From Phycisphaerales bacterium UBA2266 (lineage in GTDB: Bacteria; Planctomycetota; Phycisphaerae; Sedimentisphaerales; Anaerobacaceae): a stretch of 10,869 nucleotides of DNA. Below are positions 1 through 6,067 of the stretch, in pieces; position 1 is the stretch's first letter; each line of letters opens with the position of its first letter. The notes under the pieces are model-generated. The model saw nothing but the letters and a program-made list of their open reading frames with translations. It did no database searches and had not been told where the DNA came from. The position numbers and the translations under genes were made by a program. The DNA is taken from assembly GCA_002347125.1 (NCBI GenBank), contig DDXG01000322.1:1-10869 (forward strand), given 5' to 3'.

Positions 1-1
1 G

Positions 2-130
2 TTGCTGGGCAACGTGGCCACGCTGGTCGAAGGCCCCATCGAGTTCGACACGGCCCGGTGCGGAATCACCAATAACGACAAGGCCAATGCCTTGCTGCGG
101 CGCGAGTATCGCGAGGGCTGGAAGCTGTGA
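2..130 (+). CDS. C-terminal end of a Gfo/Idh/MocA-family oxidoreductase (5' truncated)
   Basis: The window opens inside a reading frame whose first full codon is at base 2 and which ends with TGA at 128-130. The 42 visible residues include GNVATLVEGPIEF and finish with ANALLRREYREGWKL. This resembles the C-terminal tail of planctomycete Gfo/Idh/MocA dehydrogenases, where a GNVA(hydrophobic)...(L/I)(E/T)(F/W)D strand is followed by (A)N.LL.REYR.GW.L. Members are NAD(P)-dependent oxidoreductases acting on sugars or inositols, often with a Tat signal. The NAD-binding Rossmann part and the catalytic lysine lie outside the window, so neither substrate nor export can be judged. The gene is co-directional with the ThuA-domain gene 110 bases downstream. 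ThuA-like and Gfo/Idh proteins are common neighbours in these genomes. Confidence 0.72.
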   Translation: MLGNVATLVEGPIEFDTARCGITNNDKANALLRREYREGWKL

Positions 131-132
131 AG

Positions 133-167
133 TCGTATATCGTATTTCGTCGCTCGTATCTCGCTTC
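133..167. repeat. TCGTAT-rich short repeat tract
   Basis: Just after the dehydrogenase stop codon, TCGTAT occurs at 133-138, 140-145 and 154-159, mixed with TCGT, TCGC and ATCTCG fragments. It lies directly upstream of the REP-like palindrome at 200-219. Such CGTAT/CTCGTAT strings recur in intergenic spaces of some environmental bacterial genomes. That is recollection, not a search result. No function is evident. The tract can be read through in the frame of the downstream ThuA gene (127 onward), but the region looks non-coding. Confidence 0.4.
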
Positions 168-199
168 GCGGGCACAGAGAACGTCGATATGGGGTTGTC

Positions 200-219
200 A
201 TTCCCGCGAAGGCGGGAAT
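200..219. repeat. REP-like palindrome (8-bp perfect stem, GAAG loop)
   Basis: The arms ATTCCCGC (200-207) and GCGGGAAT (212-219) are perfect inverted repeats around the tetraloop GAAG. Flanks of GTC before and CCAGG after match the widespread GTCATTCCCGCG(A)A-GCGGGAATCCAG type of extragenic palindrome seen in many bacterial genomes. It is also similar in core to the neisserial dRS3 repeat. It sits in the 110-base gap between the dehydrogenase and the ThuA gene, 22 bases before the chosen ThuA start. In RNA it would form a stable hairpin in the ThuA 5' leader. It has no following T tract, so it is not a classical terminator. Confidence 0.7.
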
Positions 220-240
220 CCAGGCATGTGGGATGTCACA

Positions 241-1185
241 ATGAGAACGGACACGAGACTTGCAGGATTGGCGCTGGCGGCGATTGTGGCGTTTGCCACG
301 GCGGCTGACGCGCAGTTGACGCCCGACCAGGCCCGGCGGATCGAGGCGGCCGTGCCGCAGCAGGCCACCGTCAAACCCATCAAGAGTCGCCGCGTCCTGA
401 TATGGAACACGCCCTTCATGGACAAATGCCCCCATGCGGGTTACTGCGTCCCGCAGGGCCAGCACGCCATGGAGCTGCTCGGGCGAAAGACCGGCGCGTA
501 CGAGCCCGTCGTCAGCGACGACGTAGCCATGTACCTGCCGGAGAACCTCGCCAAGTTCGACGCCATCATCTTCAACAACAGCAACGGCCCGTGGATCCGT
601 CCGACCGAGCAGGACATGTCGCGTCTGAAGGACTACGGCTCCGACATCGACACCGTCGAACAACTGCTGCGAAAGAGCCTGCTCGACTGGGTCCGCAACG
701 GTGGAGGCTTTGTCGCCTTTCACCACGCGATCGGCGGCAACAACCACTGGCCGGAATATGGTGAGATCATCGGCGCATCCTATTGGGGCCATCCGTGGAA
801 CGAAGAAGTCGGCGTCAAGCTCGATGAACCCAACCACCCGCTGCTGAGGGCCTTCGGCGGTGAGAATTTCCGCCTGGCCGAGGAGATATTCCAGTTCAAT
901 GATCCCTACTCGCGCGAGAACGTCCGCGTGCTGTTGTCGCTCGATGTTGCGAATACGAACATGACGGTCCAGTGGGTCTATCGCAAGGACAACGACTTCG
1001 CCCTGGCATGGATCAAGCCCTACGGCAAGGGCCGCGTCTTCTACAGCGCCATCGGCCATCGCACGGAGATCTGGTGGAACCCGCCGATTCTTCGCTTCTA
1101 TCTCGACGGCATTCAGTTCGCCATGGGCGATCTGGACGCCCCCATGGAGCCGCCGGCAAAGCCCTTGCGGGGACCCAATCCGTGA
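241..1185 (+). CDS. Secreted ThuA-domain protein
   Basis: This 314-residue protein has a ThuA-like fold, the class I glutamine-amidotransferase-like domain named after the trehalose utilisation protein ThuA. The start at 241 gives a clean Sec signal peptide: MRTDTR, then a hydrophobic stretch at residues 7-22 and a likely cleavage after ADA (about residue 24). Longer starts at 127 or 226 would put the REP-like palindrome or polar residues before it. The mature part begins with the strand RVLIWNTP (51-58). The hallmark GGGFVAFHHA (154-163) follows, then YWGHPW (181-186) near the WGHP position of the family, an acidic EEIFQF (214-219) and the C-terminal GKGRVFYSAIGH (262-273). Members are linked to sugar metabolism in planctomycetes, but the reaction is not established, so substrate is unknown. 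It overlaps the next gene through GTGA, implying coupled translation. Confidence 0.88.
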   Translation: MRTDTRLAGLALAAIVAFATAADAQLTPDQARRIEAAVPQQATVKPIKSRRVLIWNTPFMDKCPHAGYCVPQGQHAMELLGRKTGAYEPVVSDDVAMYLPENLAKFDAIIFNNSNGPWIRPTEQDMSRLKDYGSDIDTVEQLLRKSLLDWVRNGGGFVAFHHAIGGNNHWPEYGEIIGASYWGHPWNEEVGVKLDEPNHPLLRAFGGENFRLAEEIFQFNDPYSRENVRVLLSLDVANTNMTVQWVYRKDNDFALAWIKPYGKGRVFYSAIGHRTEIWWNPPILRFYLDGIQFAMGDLDAPMEPPAKPLRGPNP

Positions 1186-1637
1186 TACCGCCACAGTCGA
1201 AGCCGGCCGATGCAACCGCCGCCCAAGGGGCCTCGCCCTGGTACACTCGGCACGGGTTCATGGGCCTGCGGCCGGTCGGTCAACTGGCCTTTGTCGCCAT
1301 CGCCCTGGCTACGGCGGCCGTGGTCTGGTTCACCTGGGCCAAAGGCGATTTTGCCGCCCCAACCGGCGATCCTGCGACGTTCCTGGACAGCTTCCGCGAC
1401 TGGCTGCTGGGTCTGGCCAAGCTGGTCGGCGTGCCTCTGGCCGTCGCCTACTGCGTCCATTTCTTCCTGCCCAAACGCAGGTTCTACCGACAACAGTTCT
1501 TCTGCGCCGAGTGCGGGCAATTGTTGGGTTTTGCCATCACCCGCTGCCCGCGTATCGAGTGCGGCTCGAACAAATACACCACGGACCTTGACCTGGCCGG
1601 GCGCCGCGAGCGTCTCTGGAAGACACGATCCAACTGA
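1182..1637 (+). CDS. Small two-helix membrane protein with C-terminal zinc ribbon
   Basis: The function is not recognised. The chosen start is GTG at 1182, overlapping the ThuA stop as GTGA. A GGGGA stretch (1169-1173) sits 8 bases upstream as a plausible ribosome binding site. This gives 151 residues. An alternative ATG at 1260 would still keep both helices. Visible parts are a polar N-terminus (1-30), a hydrophobic helix at about 33-52, a second at about 75-96, a basic PKRRFYRQQ segment, and a zinc-ribbon-like motif C108-x2-C111-x10-C122-x4-C127. The topology suggests two inner-membrane passes with both ends on the same side, probably cytoplasmic by the positive-inside rule. Coupling to the ThuA gene suggests they are made together, although the partner is exported. 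It could equally be a positional neighbour. It ends 84 bases from the convergent creatininase-family gene. Confidence 0.75.
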   Translation: MIPPQSKPADATAAQGASPWYTRHGFMGLRPVGQLAFVAIALATAAVVWFTWAKGDFAAPTGDPATFLDSFRDWLLGLAKLVGVPLAVAYCVHFFLPKRRFYRQQFFCAECGQLLGFAITRCPRIECGSNKYTTDLDLAGRRERLWKTRSN

Positions 1638-1721
1638 AGGCGTCCGGTACGTTTTCCGGGCTGAAAGCCACGGCATGCGTATGGGCCGGCCGCCCGGACA
1701 ATGGAGCGGACCCCTTTAATT

Positions 1722-2684
1722 CTACAACTTGGCGGCCGCGTCTCGAATGGCCTCAAACTCCTCGGCCGCAAGGTGCTTGCCGTAGTCCTTCATCACGGAG
1801 GCGGCGTTGCGCCACGCCGTCCACAGGTTGCCCTTGCCGCGAGGGGCGGTCATCTGCCGGGCCACCAGGGCCGCTTCGGCCTCCACGAACCGGTCCAGCA
1901 TCTGCTCGGTCCATCTCGGCATGTTCGTCGCCAGGATCGCCAGACGAGCCACGATGGTGTCGGTGAGCCGCTTGCCGTCGGCCTCGGATGACTGCTTTGG
2001 ATCGCGCCCGCCGACACCCTGGTAAGGCGGATCGCCCAACTCCGAGAGCCGCACCGTATCGGGATACAGGTGCATCATCAGCGACGTCTCGCCCCAGGCC
2101 GCGTGGTCGCCCGTATAGCCGACATCGAGTGCCAGCCAATACTCCGGCGTCCCCAGCACCGGGATTCCCAGCGCCCGGCTCATCCGCACGGCCGTCTCGC
2201 GGACCACAATCTGCTGGGCCGCGCCATAGTGGCCGGTCAGCATGATGATCGCCTTGAAGCCGTTCCTGGCCATCTCCCGGCACAACTGCTCCAGCCACGG
2301 CCGCGTGAGATTGGCGAAGATGTTCTCCTCCGCGTCCATGATGAACGTGTGCGGCTCGTTCAAGCCGCCGACGCCCCCGAACAGCGGCGGGGTCACCACG
2401 CCTCCGCCCGTGCGGGCCGCACGCACGCACAGCGCATGGGCCTTGACCGCATCGACACCCACCACGTTGTGCAACCCATGCCATTCGATGGTTCCGAGCG
2501 GCTGAAAGATGGTCGGGCACTGCTTCTGCGCCGCGACAATCTCCCTGGGCCGCAGGAACTCCAGCCGCACCTCGCGGTCGGCCGCGTCCTGCGCCGAAGC
2601 CGCTTGTCCCTGCGAAACCGAACCCAGAACCGTCCCGGCCGCCGCGGCGGCGATAAACCGCCTTCTACCTATCGTGTCCGTCAT
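1722..2684 (-). CDS. Tat-exported creatininase-family amidohydrolase
   Basis: This 320-residue protein is of the creatininase superfamily, metal-dependent amidohydrolases that include creatinine amidohydrolase and related ring-opening enzymes. The start at 2684 is set by GGGAG 8 bases upstream and by the twin-arginine signal GRRRFIAAAAAGTVLG (6-21); the frame is open further upstream to 2795, but that part overlaps the GH116 gene. Metal-site residues are visible: E67-x-H69 and D78 in GTIEWHGLHNVVGVD have exactly the Glu/His/Asp spacing of creatininase (E34, H36, D45). TGHYG (150-154) corresponds to the family NGH motif, and DHAAWGETS (193-201) to the conserved HAG..ETS motif. The creatininase glutamate two residues after the NGH histidine is Gly here, so creatinine is an unlikely substrate. 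It follows the GH116 gene by 17 bases in the same direction, so both are probably translated from one mRNA and both exported by Tat. Confidence 0.87.
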   Translation of the reverse strand: MTDTIGRRRFIAAAAAGTVLGSVSQGQAASAQDAADREVRLEFLRPREIVAAQKQCPTIFQPLGTIEWHGLHNVVGVDAVKAHALCVRAARTGGGVVTPPLFGGVGGLNEPHTFIMDAEENIFANLTRPWLEQLCREMARNGFKAIIMLTGHYGAAQQIVVRETAVRMSRALGIPVLGTPEYWLALDVGYTGDHAAWGETSLMMHLYPDTVRLSELGDPPYQGVGGRDPKQSSEADGKRLTDTIVARLAILATNMPRWTEQMLDRFVEAEAALVARQMTAPRGKGNLWTAWRNAASVMKDYGKHLAAEEFEAIRDAAAKL

Positions 2685-2701
2685 GTTATGGCTCCCAACA
2701 T

Positions 2702-5700
2702 CTATACACGGATATTCACCACCACCGGCGAACCTCCGCGGATGGTCACCGCTTGCGCCGGGCGGATACTGACTGTGGATTGGCTCTGCGTCCATTCGCA
2801 GGCCATCGGGCTGCCCGCGATAGCCATTTCCACCTGGTCGGCATGCGCGCCTTCAGCCAACTCCAGCCGCAGCTCCTTCAAGGTCAAAGTCCCGTAGCGC
2901 AGCTCTATTTCATTGCGCTGGAGAGCCGCGGTCCGCTCCTGTGAGAACCGGCCCCAGCCTTCCGCCGCCGTAAATGCGGCCCGGAAGTCTTCGGGACTGA
3001 GCTTCGGGGCGAAGCCCAGAATGCCTTTAGGCCCGTGATACTGATAGCCGCAGGCCGTCAGAAAGGCCCCGTAACTCGCCATCGCGCGTGCGTAGTGGTC
3101 GCTGCATTCGATCTCATTGTAGGGATTGCGAAGCGATGGATGGTAGCGGTCGTGAATCGCCCGCGCCACGGCCAGGCCCTCCGTGAGCATCCCTTCGGCG
3201 ATCATGTGTGCGGCCACCTGCCACTCGAAGCCGCTCATACACTCGTTGAAGTACCCGAACTGCCAGTGCTTCTCCCAGTCCTTGCGTTTGCCGCCCTTGG
3301 GCCAGGTGCACATGATCAGGCCCCCGTCGCCGGCCAGTGCATAGGGCCGGCCCTTGGTATGGACCTGCTTGAACGGCCCGACGTCCGGCGCAAAGTTATA
3401 CGTCCATAGCGACCGCAGGGCCTTGCGGATGTGCTGCTCGCTGTAGAGCCTGCCCAGACCCACCTGAAACGCCCAGCTCTGCCCGAAGACCTGGTCGATG
3501 TAGCAGCCGGTGTCGGCCCCGATGGCGTCCATGTGTTCGGGGTCGGGGATCTGGATGAAGTATTCGCCGTTGAACAGCAACTTGACGATGTTCTCGGCCC
3601 CGCGCCGCCAGACCTGGGCGGCTTTCGCGGCGAAGTCCGGCTCGCCCATCTCGACGGCCATCTCCTGCCCCGCCCGCAGCGCCGCCAGATACAGCGACGT
3701 CAGCCACGCGATCTTGCCGTACCACGCCGCATCGAGGGTGTTGGGTTGGGCGCCTTCGATAATGCCGTCGGCGTCGCCGTCCTTGTCGATAAGATACTGC
3801 AGCGCCTTCCTGACACGGGGCCACAGGTCCCGCAGGAACGCATCATCGGGGCTCATCTGGTGCTCGCGATAGGTCCGCAGGATGACCCCGGCCTGCCCAT
3901 CGTCGGCGGGGTCCCGCCCGAACTCCGCCCGGTGCCCGACGCCGCCGGTCTTCGCGTCGAACCCCACGCCGAAGTCCACGCGCCGCCGCAGGTCCCGCTC
4001 CAACTCCGGAAAGACCCGCGCGATCGCCTGCGCATAGTGCCAGACGTGCGTACATGTCCCCGGACAGCAGCCGATGCCCTCCCAGCCGTAGAAGCGGCCG
4101 TCCGCGAAGCGGTAGCAGGTGCTCGTGGCGGGCGTCGAGGTGTTGGCGAACGTGCGATTGAGAAACCACCGCGGCAGCGTCGAATCGTACCATGTTTCGA
4201 CCCATCGCCGCGTGTCCTGGGCGAGCCGCGCGAGGTTCTCGGCCAGATGCTCAGCCACGGCCCGCGCCGAGCCGAATCGGGCGCCGTAGTAGCGTCCGAC
4301 CGGTTTCGGGAAGCCGTCGAGCGTCAGATTCACGAAATGCCACGAAAGGACAAACGTCACTGTCTTCGTCCGCCCGGCCTCAATCGACAGCGTCCGCGTG
4401 ACCGAACCCAGCGCCTTTTGGGCAAACGGCGAGACCGCCTCCTGACCCGACGCAACGGCAGCGATGGGACTGTTGTGGAAGACACCGCCCAGGGCATCAT
4501 CGCCCGGCAGCAGCGCACAGCCCCGGTCCCCATCTTCAGCTCCAAGCAGCGCCAACGCCATGCTGCCGAAGTCGTGCCGCTGCTCCAGTTCCACGGCGTC
4601 CGACGGCCGTCGCGGCGTGTCGCTGAAGACAATATCATCAACACCGATATTGCCCCAGCCGCCGGTGTGCTGATCGACGATCTCGATCCGCGCCTGGCGT
4701 CCCTGCAAGTCCCGCACGTCCCAGTGCGAGGCGAACATGCGATTGTCGTTCCTGCCGACGGTCGTGCGAACGGGCTGCCCGTCAATCAGCAGGTTCATAC
4801 AGGTCCTGCCCGCATGAGAGCCGCCGCCGATCAGGAAATTGATGTAACCGCGCTCGATCTTGAACGGGCGGCTCGTGAGGCGGCCGGTGTGTTCATCGCC
4901 CTTGACCACGTCCTCGCCGTTTCGCGTGTTATGCGTATTGACCAGCCGCCGGCCCTGTGCCCCGACCCGGCCCTGGTAGGCAGGCATCCTCTCGGCCACG
5001 ATCGGCTCGGCGCCGAACGCCGTTCCCTCGACGGTCCATCCCTCGTAGGTCCCCCTTTCGAAGTCCTCGAAGCGAATATCCCGGCGGTCGGCGGCCTCGA
5101 CCATCGCGGGGTTGTCCATCACGCCGCACTCAAGCAGCATCACATCACCGGAGCGGACGATTCGATTGCGGCGGACCACGTCATCGCCGCCGGTGTACAG
5201 ACAGACCGCGTTCTCCAGCCAGCCGGCGATCTCGAGGGCGACCTCCTTCGACGAGGTATTGGTAATCTGATACTGCATCACGACGGCCGGGTAGCTCGAA
5301 TCCTCCACGCTCAGCGGCACAAACGGCGAGAATGCCTCCAACGCCACCTCTACGGGACAATCGCCGTCGTGGTATCGCACCCGTCCGATAGGGTAACGCC
5401 CCTCGAACCGGACGTCGGAGAAGCCGTGCCGGTCCAGCGTCCGGACCGGGCGGGCCGTGTCCGATGGGATATGCAGCGCAAAACCCTGGTCCAGCGGGCT
5501 GGTCTGCTCCAGCGGCTTGACGTAGTTCTCTCCGGCCGTGCCCTTGCCACACACGCCGGCCGTAACCTTGTTGAAGACATCCCACAACCAAAGCCGCCCA
5601 TCCCCGCCCAGATACACCTGGCCGGCGCATATTCCGCCGACCGGCATGCCGATGTACTTCAGTTCATCGCCGCTGTAGACCTCCGGCTTGCCCCGCGCGA

Positions 5701-5929
5701 ACAGCGACTGGACCCATGCCGGGTCGAGCTTCTTGTCGGCCGGAATCAGCGTCGTGTCGTCGGACTCCTCGAACGGCCCGGCCATCACCATCCGCCCCGG
5801 CAGGCCCGCAACCACACCGGCCGTGCCGATCGCCCCGGCGGCAAGGAAACGCCGCCGACTCATGGCAATTCGATCCTCCGGCCTCCCACACCCGCAGCGA
5901 TGTTCGTCTGACTGGGTCTGTTGCTCCAT
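2702..5929 (-). CDS. Tat-exported GH116/DUF608-type glycoside hydrolase with inserted beta-sandwich
   Basis: This 1075-residue protein is related to the GH116 / non-lysosomal glucosylceramidase (GBA2-like, DUF608) family, which contains beta-glucosidases, beta-xylosidases and N-acetylglucosaminidases. In order: a Cys-rich N-terminus (RCGCGRPED), a Tat signal at 24-50 (SRRRFLAAGAIG), and the N-terminal beta-sandwich opening with the typical GMPVGGICAGQVYLGGDG (95-111). An inserted domain follows at about 288-440, the sandwich resumes, and an (alpha/alpha)6 catalytic part runs from about 580 to 990. E617 in FYGWEGIG sits at the GH116 nucleophile position: 11 residues later comes HVWHY, matching DVxFY in known members. 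D733 in QPNTLDAAWYG matches the acid/base Asp of the NTxD motif. IDQVFGQSWAFQVG (811-824) matches the DQ..GQW motif. A small beta-domain ends the protein. Start 5929 has GAGGG 7 bases upstream. M23 at 5863, with GGAGG 11 bases upstream, is an alternative and gives a more usual Tat peptide. Substrate unknown. Confidence 0.9.
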   Translation of the reverse strand: MEQQTQSDEHRCGCGRPEDRIAMSRRRFLAAGAIGTAGVVAGLPGRMVMAGPFEESDDTTLIPADKKLDPAWVQSLFARGKPEVYSGDELKYIGMPVGGICAGQVYLGGDGRLWLWDVFNKVTAGVCGKGTAGENYVKPLEQTSPLDQGFALHIPSDTARPVRTLDRHGFSDVRFEGRYPIGRVRYHDGDCPVEVALEAFSPFVPLSVEDSSYPAVVMQYQITNTSSKEVALEIAGWLENAVCLYTGGDDVVRRNRIVRSGDVMLLECGVMDNPAMVEAADRRDIRFEDFERGTYEGWTVEGTAFGAEPIVAERMPAYQGRVGAQGRRLVNTHNTRNGEDVVKGDEHTGRLTSRPFKIERGYINFLIGGGSHAGRTCMNLLIDGQPVRTTVGRNDNRMFASHWDVRDLQGRQARIEIVDQHTGGWGNIGVDDIVFSDTPRRPSDAVELEQRHDFGSMALALLGAEDGDRGCALLPGDDALGGVFHNSPIAAVASGQEAVSPFAQKALGSVTRTLSIEAGRTKTVTFVLSWHFVNLTLDGFPKPVGRYYGARFGSARAVAEHLAENLARLAQDTRRWVETWYDSTLPRWFLNRTFANTSTPATSTCYRFADGRFYGWEGIGCCPGTCTHVWHYAQAIARVFPELERDLRRRVDFGVGFDAKTGGVGHRAEFGRDPADDGQAGVILRTYREHQMSPDDAFLRDLWPRVRKALQYLIDKDGDADGIIEGAQPNTLDAAWYGKIAWLTSLYLAALRAGQEMAVEMGEPDFAAKAAQVWRRGAENIVKLLFNGEYFIQIPDPEHMDAIGADTGCYIDQVFGQSWAFQVGLGRLYSEQHIRKALRSLWTYNFAPDVGPFKQVHTKGRPYALAGDGGLIMCTWPKGGKRKDWEKHWQFGYFNECMSGFEWQVAAHMIAEGMLTEGLAVARAIHDRYHPSLRNPYNEIECSDHYARAMASYGAFLTACGYQYHGPKGILGFAPKLSPEDFRAAFTAAEGWGRFSQERTAALQRNEIELRYGTLTLKELRLELAEGAHADQVEMAIAGSPMACEWTQSQSTVSIRPAQAVTIRGGSPVVVNIRV

Positions 5930-6067
5930 GGTCCTGCCCTCGCGACAATGGCGTTGACGCTGTCATCCATCGGCACCGACGGCCGTTTGGTATGGCCTCA
6001 TGCTAATCGCGGAATCCCCCGCCCGCAAGCCTCCACTCCGCACGGTCTCACCTGACCCGCCAACGGA

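Noticed and set aside
127..240. Upstream extension of the ThuA protein (starts at 127 or 226)
   Set aside because: It would encode the TCGTAT tract and the REP-like palindrome and would displace the signal peptide from the N-terminus.
130..240. CRISPR-like or tandem repeat array from the TCGTAT units
   Set aside because: The units are irregularly spaced and only 6 bases long, with no repeat-spacer periodicity.
1638..1721. Inverted repeat GTCCGG (1642-1647) / CCGGAC (1694-1699) between the convergent genes as a bidirectional terminator
   Set aside because: The arms are only 6 bases, 46 bases apart, with no T-run on either strand. Inner GC palindromes are expected by chance at this composition.
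2070..2897. 275-codon + strand frame opposite the creatininase-family gene
   Set aside because: It overlaps two well supported minus-strand genes and their junction, with no recognisable motif or ribosome binding site.
3431..5911. 826-codon open frame on the + strand opposite the GH116 gene
   Set aside because: It is a long stop-free antisense frame typical of GC-rich coding DNA. Its translation is rich in Pro, Arg, Gly and Val, shows no domain pattern, and the opposite strand has clear GH116 motifs.
6000..6028. Possible promoter TTGCGG-17-TAGCAT (minus strand) before the GH116 gene
   Set aside because: The spacing is right, but each box has only about three to four matches to consensus. 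It is too weak to call in GC-rich DNA.
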